NCBI GenBank assembly: GCA_937864365.1
Contig: CALMJT010000131.1
Coordinates: forward strand, 1-64,000
DNA from: an uncultured Alteromonadales bacterium
GTDB taxonomy: Bacteria; Pseudomonadota; Gammaproteobacteria; Pseudomonadales; Cellvibrionaceae
Length of the DNA: 64,000 bases
Reading direction: 5' to 3'
The translations under genes and the position numbers were made by a program. Below are positions 54,838 to 64,000 of the stretch, piece after piece. Position 1 is the first letter of the stretch. Every line of letters begins with the position of its first letter. The notes beneath the pieces were generated by a model. It ran no database searches and had not been told where the DNA came from. It saw nothing but the letters and a program-made list of their open reading frames with translations.

Positions 54838-55365
54838 ATGCATATTATTATAGGAATTATTACAGCACTCGCTGGATTAGTTTGGGCTCTATACAGACTG
54901 CAAAATGCAGGCGTAGACCTTAATTCGTTTAATCCATTTTATTGGTTAAGACGCCGTAAATGGTCTAAACAACTTGGAATAAAACCCTTACATAACTTAG
55001 ATAGCCCCTTCGAAGCGGCGGCCTTACTCGTTGTTGGTGTTGCAACCTATGATGAAGAAGTCACTCGCGAATTAAAAGTCGATGTTATCAATTTATTTAT
55101 GCAAGAGTTTTCAATTTCCGATGCAAAAGCCTCAGAACTGTTTTCTGCCTCGCGCTATTTATTGCAAGATACCAGTAATTTAGAAGCAGATATTAAAAAT
55201 ATTCTGGCACCCAACAAAGAAAAATTCACGCAGTCGCAAAAAGACTCTTTGTTTAGCATGATAGAAAAGGCTTCAAGTTTTGAAGGTGAGGCCAATGAAA
55301 AACAGCAGAAAATTATTGCTGCTATTGAGAAGGAATTTTCTCAAGATAAATTGCAAAAATGGTAA
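54838..55365 (+). CDS. hypothetical membrane-anchored protein (possibly TerB-like)
   Basis: N-terminal TM helix then helical domain AAALLVVGVATYDEEVTRELKVDVINLFMQEF. Confidence 0.6.
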   Translation: MHIIIGIITALAGLVWALYRLQNAGVDLNSFNPFYWLRRRKWSKQLGIKPLHNLDSPFEAAALLVVGVATYDEEVTRELKVDVINLFMQEFSISDAKASELFSASRYLLQDTSNLEADIKNILAPNKEKFTQSQKDSLFSMIEKASSFEGEANEKQQKIIAAIEKEFSQDKLQKW

Positions 55366-55407
55366 TGCCGCAAAATTTTGATTGATGACTTTTTGTGAAA
55401 ATAATGT

Positions 55408-55435
55408 GAGGCTCTGATTAATCCAGAGATTCCTA
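55408..55435 (-). repeat. solo end-hairpin of the dispersed repeat
   Basis: gaggctctgattaatccagagattccta. Confidence 0.65.
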
Positions 55436-55445
55436 GACAAGGTGA

Positions 55446-55979
55446 TTAAGGTTTTAAGCTCAAGATAACTTCACCTAATTCGCTTTCTCCCTGTGCTTTT
55501 GCAGTCGCGGCATTTTTGATGGGCCATTGAAAAGGAATGTCGAGTAGTTCTCGTCCACCGACTTCACGGGCGGCTTCAATGCGAAGACGATAGTTACCAG
55601 GAGTTAGATTTTTTAATTTTTTATCATCGGCTATAAAGTTGAGGTTGTATTTACCGGGCCCTTTCGTTGCGGCGGTAATGGCATCCACTGGCATATCCAA
55701 CGAGCGACCAGACTTGCGCCACCATTGCCGTAGATCTTTTAACCATTTACTGCCTTCTTTGTCTCGCATTTTGGCGTTGTACCACACTTGTACGTCAGTA
55801 ACCGATTTATCGTCTTGGTTTTCTATCCAGATAGCAACATAGGGATTGTGATATTCGGCAACGTTTAATTCTGGAATTTTGATGCTGATATTTAACTCGG
55901 ATGAGTACGTAGAATGTGCGAACGAAAAAATATTAACGGCAAATAGTAAGGTGTAAATACTTCGAAAACGAAATGCCAT
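55446..55979 (-). CDS. DUF2271 domain exported protein
   Basis: Signal peptide MAFRFRSIYTLLFAVNIFSFAHS; VAIWIENQDDKSVTDVQVWYNAKMRDKEGSKWLKDLRQWWRKSG. Confidence 0.8.
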   Translation of the reverse strand: MAFRFRSIYTLLFAVNIFSFAHSTYSSELNISIKIPELNVAEYHNPYVAIWIENQDDKSVTDVQVWYNAKMRDKEGSKWLKDLRQWWRKSGRSLDMPVDAITAATKGPGKYNLNFIADDKKLKNLTPGNYRLRIEAAREVGGRELLDIPFQWPIKNAATAKAQGESELGEVILSLKP

Positions 55980-56011
55980 AATAAACCTTATTTGGAAATT
56001 TTTTATGTGAA

Positions 56012-56668
56012 TTAATGAATGGTAATTAGAATTAACACCACTGGAATAACAAAACCCAAAGTTACCAACGGCCATGTACTTGGACGTTGTTTTGCGTAGC
56101 GAACTAAAAGCCATAAGCCGCTTAACGAAAAAATAATACAAAGACTGGCAAATATATCTAAAAACCAGCTCCAAGCTGACCCGGTGTTACGGCCTTTGTG
56201 TAAATCATTTAAAAAAGAAATGGTGCCTCGATGGGTTCTTTCATAAATAAATTCACCGGTTTCTAAATCAATACTGAGCCAAGCATCACCACCGGGTCTG
56301 GGTAAACCTAAGTAAACTTCGGTCGCGTCCCACTCAGCATCTTTAAGTGGAATATCCAGCTGGTAATTTCTTTCTAGCCATTTTCTAACCCTAAGCGGTA
56401 GCGGATTAAGTTTTCCGTCGTGTGTTTCGAGTAACGCATCGAGCAGTGATGGCGTTAATTCTGACTCAATGGTAATGATTTCTGGTTTTGCAGAAACAAG
56501 ACGGGCGTTATTCAAGGTTATACCGGTAACTGCAAAGAGCAACATTCCTATCAGACAAAAAGCGGAACTAATCCAGTGCCATTGGCGCAAGGTTCCAAGT
56601 GAAATCCAATAGTTGGATTTTTTAGATGCCGAGTCTTGTTTAACTTGCGTATGCATACAATGCGGCAC
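56012..56668 (-). CDS. PepSY-associated membrane protein
   Basis: WHWISSAFCLIGMLLFAVTGITLN; LPRPGGDAWLSIDLETGEFIYERTHRGTISFLNDLHKGRNTGSAWSWFLDIFA. Confidence 0.85.
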   Translation of the reverse strand: MPHCMHTQVKQDSASKKSNYWISLGTLRQWHWISSAFCLIGMLLFAVTGITLNNARLVSAKPEIITIESELTPSLLDALLETHDGKLNPLPLRVRKWLERNYQLDIPLKDAEWDATEVYLGLPRPGGDAWLSIDLETGEFIYERTHRGTISFLNDLHKGRNTGSAWSWFLDIFASLCIIFSLSGLWLLVRYAKQRPSTWPLVTLGFVIPVVLILITIH

Positions 56669-56730
56669 TACCCATATTGATAGATGTTTGTTATTTGAAT
56701 TTACAAAAAAATAAAAGGTTAAATTAACTC

Positions 56731-56835
56731 TAGGAACCTCTGATTAACTCGTCCACAATTTCAATCACTTACAGTTCTTGAAATTGGCGACACATCCTTG
56801 TGTCGCGAGAAACTCTAGGTTAATCAGAGCTTCCT
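56731..56835 (+). repeat. dispersed repeat with ~48-bp internal deletion
   Basis: taggaacctctgattaactcgtcc|acaatttcaatcacttacagttcttgaaattggcgacacatccttgtgtcgcgagaaactctaggttaatcagagcttcct. Confidence 0.9.
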
Positions 56836-56906
56836 CTACGAGAGTTGAGCAACGCTTCTTTTGAGCTACAAATTTTGACGGTTATATTTTGATAACGATT
56901 TCTATA

Positions 56907-56921
56907 TGATAATTATTATCA
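56907..56921. promoter_or_regulatory. Fur-box-like palindrome
   Basis: TGATAAT-t-ATTATCA within gataacgatttctatatgataattattatcaataac. Confidence 0.6.
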
Positions 56922-57228
56922 ATAACAAAATCTACAGTTTTAAGCCTGCAAAGTGTTAATTTTGTTTAGTAGATTAAGGAAGAAATGTGGAAATAGGTCA
57001 GATGTTGATAGCCACAGGTTAGATTCTAGAAAACGCTTGCAAAGTAATCTAGGAGTTTCTGCTTAGATCATGGCTGAGCCAATCGAAAATTTCTGTGCAA
57101 AAACAGAAAAGAGACTCTTTTTTGTATCTCTGCCTATAAAGATAAATATTGCGAAATATAGGCAATGATATGCGAGGTATTGTTGTTTCTAAAGGGGATT
57201 AGATAATAAATCTTAAAAAACAGCAGCG

Positions 57229-57316
57229 GATTTTTTATCGGTTAAATAACCTACCGTTTTCTAAATGGCCGACACATCCCTGTGTCGCTACAAATTCTGG
57301 ATTTATTAGAATTTAT
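57229..57316 (+). repeat. degenerate/truncated copy of the dispersed repeat
   Basis: ccgttttctaaatggccgacacatccctgtgtcgctacaaattctggatttattagaattta matches the 3' half. Confidence 0.65.
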
Positions 57317-57330
57317 AAGAAGATTGGAAA

Positions 57331-58467
57331 TTATTTTTGGGGAAGTGGTTTGTTCATTAACTCAATCATGAGTTTTTCTAATCTTTTTACATCAACCGAT
57401 AAAACCACGGTTTCTTTTTTTGCACCCAAATCTGGTTGATAACCTTCCGCCCAGGAAAGAGTATCACCGTAAGATGGGCCAAAGTCGGTTGCGACATCTA
57501 CGTATAATTGTGCAGATTCATCAATTAAACTTGGATCTAACCAAACCGCCGAGGCAATTTCGTCCCACAAAGGAAAATTAGGCTCACGTGTGCGAACAAC
57601 GTCGGTCATTGGGTTTTTACGTTTTGACATTGCTTTTAGCAACTGAGGCGTTAATTGCGTTTCTGTTGATGGATCAACGGGAACCATAACAATTTTTTTC
57701 CAAGGTGCACGCAAGGCTATGCTCGCGGCTTCTGGGTCCCAGCGGAAGTTAAATTCTCGTCTTGGTGAGTTCACGAATTCTCGGGCAAACTCTTTAGCTG
57801 GTTGATTATCCAAAACCTGTTTTGGATTTAAACTGCCGCCCATATAAATTAATTCTTTTGCTAGAGATGCAAATTCGGGATCAAGGCTTTGCGCTAGAGC
57901 AATATTCGTCATTGGGCCTGTGGCGATAATGCTTATTTGTCCGGGAAATTCGCGAACTTTGCGAATTAAAAAGTTTGCGGCAATTTCATTGGCTGCTTTT
58001 GTGGTTGGATTTCCTTCCGGTAAATCGGGTACTTCATTCCATGCGTGATAGGTTGGTAGTACCTGCTCGGTATCTTCTGCCCAAGCCTTTTGCCAAGCAC
58101 CTTTCCAAATTAATTCACCGTAGCGTTCTTCCCAAAGTTCTGTGGATTTTTCACTGTTTAATAACGGAAAAATCGCGCCGGGAATAACGGGTATATCACT
58201 TCGGTTGGCTAATTCTAACCAGCGTAATGCTTGCGCTACGTTAGCGTCGCGCCAGCGATTACCACTAACGATGGTCATTCCAAGGACATCGGTATTATCG
58301 TCTTGAATAATCATCCATTGGGCTATAGCAAAACCATCGTCGTCGAGAATAACTTTTCTTTTTTCGTCAGCGAATGTTTGCGCACAAAGACTAATACCTA
58401 TGGCGATGGTACAAATTTTAGAGATAACAGTAGCGGCCGCTAGGTGAGCGGAAAAAAATTTACGCAT
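57331..58467 (-). CDS. exported nucleoside hydrolase-like protein
   Basis: Signal peptide; KVILDDDGFAIAQWMIIQDDNTDVLGMTIVSGN; ISIIATGPMTNIALAQSLDPEFASLAKELIYMGGSL (IUNH-like). Confidence 0.82.
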   Translation of the reverse strand: MRKFFSAHLAAATVISKICTIAIGISLCAQTFADEKRKVILDDDGFAIAQWMIIQDDNTDVLGMTIVSGNRWRDANVAQALRWLELANRSDIPVIPGAIFPLLNSEKSTELWEERYGELIWKGAWQKAWAEDTEQVLPTYHAWNEVPDLPEGNPTTKAANEIAANFLIRKVREFPGQISIIATGPMTNIALAQSLDPEFASLAKELIYMGGSLNPKQVLDNQPAKEFAREFVNSPRREFNFRWDPEAASIALRAPWKKIVMVPVDPSTETQLTPQLLKAMSKRKNPMTDVVRTREPNFPLWDEIASAVWLDPSLIDESAQLYVDVATDFGPSYGDTLSWAEGYQPDLGAKKETVVLSVDVKRLEKLMIELMNKPLPQK

Positions 58468-58514
58468 GGGTATTTCCTATGTGAGTGGATTAGCCATCCT
58501 TAGCCGAGACTATC

Positions 58515-58667
58515 TAGAATTTCTGATTAACGCTTCCGTGATTTAATCAAAGAAAAGGCATTGAAAATATAATTTTTAATGTCTTCGCAATTTTAATGGT
58601 TTACGGTTTATGAAATTGGCAACACATCCTTGTGTCGCTAGAAGCTTTTGGTGAATCTGAATTCACT
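58515..58667 (+). repeat. dispersed multi-hairpin repeat, diverged, between nucleoside hydrolase and TonB receptor (copy 13)
   Basis: tagaatttctgattaacgcttccgtgatttaatcaaagaaaaggcattgaaaatataattttt...gaaattggcaacacatccttgtgtcgctagaag. Confidence 0.8.
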
Positions 58668-58774
58668 TTAGTTTCTGCAATTCCTTTTATTCTTTACTGG
58701 TAAGGTATGCTTTGAAAATATTTTTGCTTAGCAGGTGCTTCGCTGAATTTAATCAAAACATCTTATCTCAACGC

Positions 58775-61057
58775 TTAGAAAGACGCTTTAAATTGCGCAC
58801 CAATCACTCGTGGATCATTCACAAAGCCGGTGCGGTTATTAAAGTCGATGGCGCCTGTTACGCGGGTTTCGTCGGTACAGTTACGGCAGAATAATGCGGC
58901 ATCGTATTTACCACCGCCCCAGTTGTAGCCCAAGCGTAAACCGGTTTCAAATAAGCCTTCGCTTTCGAACTCTTCCGATTCGTACAAGAAGAAATTCACT
59001 TCGCTGGTATAAGCAAAATCAGCAAATGCGTAAACTTGAGAGCCATCGGTTAATGGATATTCATAACGTACGGTTGCGTTACCAATCCACTCTGCGGCTT
59101 GTGGAAGTGGATTGCCATCAATGCTGAAGGTCTCTTCACCGTTTGGACCTATCACTAGCGGATCATTAATATTACATAGGCGGCCATCAGCATCAGACCC
59201 ACAACCAGAAACCGATAAAGATGGATCGTTGATTTCGGTATCGTTGTAGCTACCACCTATTGTCACGAATAGGTTTTCGGTAATGTATGCTTCAAAATCT
59301 AACTCAAAACCTTGGCCGGTAGTTTCATCGGCATTAATTAACGCGGTTTGATTAGAGGTACCACCAACAGCCGTTAATTGTTGATCGCTAACTTCGTAGT
59401 AATAAACGTTAAAGTTTAAACGGGCACGACGATCAAAGAGTTCGGTTTTGATACCGGTTTCGTAGGACAAAATGGTTTCTGAATCAGCGAAGGTAATTTC
59501 ATCACCGGTAGAAGAGAGTGAACCAAAGCTAGGGGCTCTAAAACCGGTAGCAATACGTGCATAAAGCGCAACATCATCGTTTAGGGAATAGTGCGCGCTT
59601 AAATCCCAAGTTACTTCAGATTCGTCGCCACCGGCCTTAAATTCGGCAGGTGAATTAATCGACTGAGTAAAGTCTTTATCGTCGTAGGTGTAACGCAGGC
59701 CGCCGCTCAATTGTAAATCGTCGCTAACGTCGTAGGTTAAAGAACCAAAAATTGCCCACGCGGTGTTTTCTTGATTACTTTGCTGAAGGGTGCGATCACC
59801 ACCGAATAAGGTGTCGTAAGTGAATGAGTTATCGGTTACATCTTCGTAGAAATAGAAGACACCCGCTTGCCAGTTTAAAGCTGTGGGTAAAGTAGATTCG
59901 ATACGCAACTCTTGCGTAATTTGCTCGTGGTCGTCTAATCCGCCAGCAGTTTCAACCGAGAAAGGAATAAATCCTGGGCCAAAAGGTGGCGCGAACGAAG
60001 CACCAAAACCGGCATCAACGTCACCACGGGTAAAGTAGTGGGTTACGCTTTCATAACCGGTAATAGAATGCAGCGTGTAATTTTCGTTTAAATCCCATTG
60101 CAAGCGAGCACTACCACCAACGCTGGTGTAAGACTGGGTATTTTCACCGTCAATAGAAATTTCTTCAGGATCAAAACCCGGTACTAAATCATTGTCGCCT
60201 TTTTCGATAATGTTTGCGCGGAATAAACGAGCAGTACCGTCGTCGATATTGCGTACATGCAGATTAAATAACGCGCTAAAGTCGCCTTCGCTGGGTTCAT
60301 ATAAAAGCTGGAAGCGAGCGGCGCTGTCATCGTAACCACCGAATGCATCGCTGTTGCGAACGGTATTGCCGTTGGCATCTTGAATTACGTTATCGACGAA
60401 ATCGTCACGATGTTGGTAAAGCGCGGAGAAGCGGGCAGCCCATTCATCGTTAATTGGCAGGTTAAATGCGCCCTCAACATTGGATGTGTTGTAAGTTGCC
60501 GTTGATAAATTGACGTAACCTTCGCTAGAACCAATGACCGGCTTTGCAGAATTAAATTTAACCACACCGGCGGGAGTGTTGCGTCCAAATAATGTACCTT
60601 GTGGGCCGCGTAAAACTTCTACGTTGGCAAGGTCAAAAATTGGGAAACCTTTTAACGCAGGGTTTTCAAGAACGATATCATTATAAACCAGTGACACAGG
60701 CTGTGATGCGAAACTTGAGAAATCGGTATTACCGTAACCGCGAATATAAAAGCGCGGAAAGGTTCGACCATTGGAAGATTCGACGTTTAAACTGGGTACT
60801 TTGCTGGCCAAGATTCTTACATCGCCACCGCTGGTACCAATTGCTTCCAGATATTCATTACCCAACACAGAAGCGGAAACCGGTACATCGGTAATGTCTG
60901 CTTCACGTCGTTCGGCGGTTACCGTAATGGTTTCTAAAACACCGCGCGTTTGCGCCGCGGATTCTTGCGCAAATGCATCGTTACAGATAACAGAGCCAAG
61001 TGCCAAGGCTGTAACAGAAATGCGGTGAATGTGTTGAGACAAAAGATTTTTCCTCAC
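58775..61057 (-). CDS. TonB-dependent receptor
   Basis: 760 aa; signal peptide, plug domain VEVLRGPQGTLFGRNTPAGVVKF, C-terminal aromatic beta-barrel end (GAQFKASF). Confidence 0.93.
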   Translation of the reverse strand: MRKNLLSQHIHRISVTALALGSVICNDAFAQESAAQTRGVLETITVTAERREADITDVPVSASVLGNEYLEAIGTSGGDVRILASKVPSLNVESSNGRTFPRFYIRGYGNTDFSSFASQPVSLVYNDIVLENPALKGFPIFDLANVEVLRGPQGTLFGRNTPAGVVKFNSAKPVIGSSEGYVNLSTATYNTSNVEGAFNLPINDEWAARFSALYQHRDDFVDNVIQDANGNTVRNSDAFGGYDDSAARFQLLYEPSEGDFSALFNLHVRNIDDGTARLFRANIIEKGDNDLVPGFDPEEISIDGENTQSYTSVGGSARLQWDLNENYTLHSITGYESVTHYFTRGDVDAGFGASFAPPFGPGFIPFSVETAGGLDDHEQITQELRIESTLPTALNWQAGVFYFYEDVTDNSFTYDTLFGGDRTLQQSNQENTAWAIFGSLTYDVSDDLQLSGGLRYTYDDKDFTQSINSPAEFKAGGDESEVTWDLSAHYSLNDDVALYARIATGFRAPSFGSLSSTGDEITFADSETILSYETGIKTELFDRRARLNFNVYYYEVSDQQLTAVGGTSNQTALINADETTGQGFELDFEAYITENLFVTIGGSYNDTEINDPSLSVSGCGSDADGRLCNINDPLVIGPNGEETFSIDGNPLPQAAEWIGNATVRYEYPLTDGSQVYAFADFAYTSEVNFFLYESEEFESEGLFETGLRLGYNWGGGKYDAALFCRNCTDETRVTGAIDFNNRTGFVNDPRVIGAQFKASF

Positions 61058-61904
61058 GGATAACTCCTAAATAATGTTGAGCAGTATGATAAAAGCTCAA
61101 GTCATGCGTAATTAATGAGCGTTATAACCACGGTAGATAATTCGATAGAGTGGTGCACAAGATCCAACCTAAGTGAGTTTAACAACGTCACTCGAATGGC
61201 AATAGTTATGCCTAAAGTAAGTGCTTAGAAAAAATAACGGCAAGGATTGTAAACTGTGGGATTGAACAGGTAAAACAAGAAATTAAATTATTCGTTCGTA
61301 TAAATATGCACAATAGCTGACCACATGGTTAATAAATTATCACATTAATGCGTCAAGTTGGTATTTTTTATTCATAACTGTATTTTTTGAATCGATCGCT
61401 CAAAAATTAGGCGTGAAAATATTATCGTAACTCGGCAAGTCGCGACTGTATTTTCGAGGAAATTGCCTAATTCTGTAAAAAATACCGTAAATTAAGGAGT
61501 ATTCGTTCAGTAGCAGGGCTTCTTAACGATTAGGTTTTTGCACAAATTTCAGTATTGTTAATTAATAATGACAAAAACTTAATATTTGCTCAAATTTCGA
61601 CAGGCGGTTAGCTGTTGTTCTATTGATGAACAAGATCAAAAAAGTTGACCAAAATGACAAATTGCTTGGCGGTTAATTTATGCGCTGATTTATCAGTAAT
61701 TACTGATGTTGCAGACAATTTAAACACGAGCATCAAGGGCAGTTTTTTATTTTTGTACGATAAATGCTGATCTAATTATGATGTGAATGAATTACTTACA
61801 TTTATCAGTAGTATCAATCAGAGTTTTTTATATCAATGCTACGCTGATAATTAATTTGTGTTTATTAGACTATTACTCGCTATTATATTTTGAAGAGTAT
61901 AAAT

Positions 61905-61947
61905 AAACAGTAGGAAACTCTAGGTTAATCAGAGTTTCCTACTGTTT
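61905..61947. repeat. perfect 17-bp-stem palindrome: solo terminal hairpin of the dispersed repeat
   Basis: AAACAGTAGGAAACTCT-aggttaatc-AGAGTTTCCTACTGTTT. Confidence 0.9.
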
Positions 61948-62176
61948 GATTCCCTTAATTTAGTTCAGTGAATTCTGTATTCTCCCGCTAGATTATTTTT
62001 ACAGTACGTAAAAATAATCACTGCAAAATATATTCGGTAATTTTATTCATAGCACTGTCGACAACTTCGGTTTATATCTGTCTAGAGCGAAATTAACAGT
62101 CATCCGAAACCTTGGCAGCGATTTATTTTTAGAGCCATTAGTATGCCGGCTGCGTAATTAAGTATTTCGGTTAGTC

Positions 62177-62236
62177 TGTTGTTAAATTTAGCGGTTGTTA
62201 AATTAGTGGATTTTTAAATTAGTGGCTTGTTAAAAA
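62177..62236. repeat. degenerate ~16-bp tandem repeat
   Basis: TTGTTAAATTTAGCGG / TTGTTAAATTAGTGG / TTTTTAAATTAGTGG / CTTGTTAAAA. Confidence 0.5.
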
Positions 62237-63339
62237 CTTGCAATCCAATTGGTTACTGCTTCAATCAGTGTGCACACATTAAAGCAGTAATTTCCAGCTT
62301 TTGGTTTAGGCCAGTTGTTTATCATTATGGATGTTGAGGATAGGGCGTTGGTTGTAGGAAGCTCTGAATTAATTGACATTTCTTTTATTTTTACAGTTTT
62401 GTATATTTCATTTGAGTTGAGCATTTCTTAAAAAATAAATATTTTGGTCGTTTGATCAAGTATTTGAAATGCTATACCCTTACAAATGTTGCTGCATTTT
62501 CAACCGATTCACCGACTAGACCTAGATTCTTTTAGTCATGTTCCTCTCTATTGATGAGCGCCAAGATTATCGGTTTTTTGCTTGGACAGAGAGTTGGCTA
62601 TTTTTTTATCAATTTTTGATAATTGTGTTGCTGATGAAGCTCCATAATTCTTGTCTGAACTTTCAACGTTTTTCCCGTATACACATTTTTTTAGATATTA
62701 GTTAAACAACAAGTGATATTTGAAAAATGTAGGCTGTTCAATTTTTTGTTCAAATTGATTGTTTTTTAGTCTTTTTCAGGTTTTAACATTTAAATATTTC
62801 GGGGTTTTTCCGACGCATTTCGGGCCCAAAAGCTTTCCAAAAGCAAAAAATTGTTAACCACTTCTAGCTTTTTTCATCTCAAAGAAGTGTTTGCTCTCTT
62901 AACTCTCTGTTAACTTTTTCTTAATACTTTTTTCTTATCTTTAATCTTAAATTAGTTTTTTAATTTAGAGCGTTCTAATTTCCTATCTTCTTATTTTTCC
63001 ACTCAAATTACATATATTTACAATTGTAATGATTTTCACCTTTCTTAGATCATCCGAATCTTTAATATCAAAGAGCTATCGGTCAAATAGATTTTTTTAA
63101 AATTTTATTCAGCTTGGCTTCCTGAAATCCCGTGATAGCATTTGTTTCGTTGAAATTTACTGACTCTATCTTTCAACTGCGGTTATCAAGATGATCATGT
63201 TTAAGCCAGCTCGAAATCGCATATCGACGCACGGTTTTTAGAACGTGTTAATGACTAAGCTCGAAATTTACAAAGTTACGTAAAGAACTACGTAGCGCCG
63301 TTTAAGAATCAATTCAATCATCTATGTAAGGGAAGAATT

Positions 63340-64000
63340 ATGATGAAGATGAAAAAACTATCAGCGATTTTAATCGCGTCGTCTTTGGGTATGGCCGCCG
63401 GCTCTGTATTCGCAGAAGAATCTGCCACTGGCAGTCAATCAAAATCTCAATCTGTTGGCTACATCGGTAAACTAAGTAAGTCTACCATCCAAGCCGGTAA
63501 CCTATGGCGCTTGCAAGCAGTTGGTTATGACGATTTTTATTCTTCTGTTGATAACCTATCTGAGCGCGTTAAATTCTGGCACACCGTTGCACTTGACACC
63601 GTAGCTCTTGACCACACTCCTCCGTCTCAAGACGAACCAGCTCCAGCTAACCAAGGTGGTCCAACCCGCACCAGTCGTGCATTAGCCATGGTACAAGTTG
63701 CTGTTTTTGATGCATTAAACGCAATTGAAGACGAATACAATTCATACGCTGCAACCGATCTAGTTGCTCCTGCAAACGCATCTCCTGATGCAGCAGTTGC
63801 TTTCGCAGCATTCCGCACTCTTAAGCGTTTATACCCAGCTCAAGAAGCCCGTCTAACGGAAATTAAAGACGAAGAAGTTACTCGTATCAAATCATTCACC
63901 AGCCAAGCTAGCTATAACGCGGGTAAAGACGTAGGTATTGCTGCATTTAAAGCAATGCGCGACCTTCGTGCTGGCGACCGTTCTGGCCGTGCAGAAGCAG
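63340..64000 (+). CDS. vanadium-dependent haloperoxidase-like (PAP2 superfamily) protein, partial at the window end
   Basis: Open frame to the window edge (absent from the ORF track): MMKMKKLSAILIASSLGMAAGSVFAEES...WHTVALDTVALDHTPP...GGPTRTSRALAMVQVAVFDALNAIEDEYNSY. Confidence 0.65.
   Translation, partial: MMKMKKLSAILIASSLGMAAGSVFAEESATGSQSKSQSVGYIGKLSKSTIQAGNLWRLQAVGYDDFYSSVDNLSERVKFWHTVALDTVALDHTPPSQDEPAPANQGGPTRTSRALAMVQVAVFDALNAIEDEYNSYAATDLVAPANASPDAAVAFAAFRTLKRLYPAQEARLTEIKDEEVTRIKSFTSQASYNAGKDVGIAAFKAMRDLRAGDRSGRAEA

Noticed and set aside
62230-62424. 64-aa reverse ORF in the AT-rich interval
   Set aside because: Contains a partial copy of the dispersed repeat end and low-complexity sequence; no family resemblance.

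Overview
The window looks like a core-chromosome segment of a marine-type gammaproteobacterium. The gene order rpoE-rseABC-mucD-lepA-lepB-DUF4845-rnc-era-recO, then barA/cysM/rlmD/relA/mazG, resembles Pseudomonas/Cellvibrio-type genomes. Most ORFs are recognisable housekeeping genes: hrpB, prfB (with its programmed +1 frameshift), lysS, ung, ygfZ, sdhE, nadB, the sigma-E operon, adk, tsaB, uppP, trpS, folE, prmB, aroC. Accessory content includes two tandem beta-propeller proteins, a DUF3524 glycosyltransferase, a double-cNMP/rhodanese-like protein, an iron-linked PepSY/DUF2271 pair, a TonB receptor with an exported nucleoside hydrolase, a partial vanadium-haloperoxidase-like gene at the right edge, and a truncated peptidoglycan-binding/M15-like gene with a lipoprotein at the left edge. 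The most striking signal is a dispersed, strictly intergenic family of about 150 bp elements. I count roughly 13 full-length copies and 8 or more partial or solo-hairpin derivatives in 64 kb. Each full copy has TAGGAA(C/A)CTCTGATTAAC-type terminal inverted repeats and about five consecutive stem-loops. Some copies sit inside the rseB-rseC-mucD operon, and one lies between a Fur-box-like palindrome and the gene it probably controls. No transposase was seen. All calls are by eye from sequence and translations; no database search was run.
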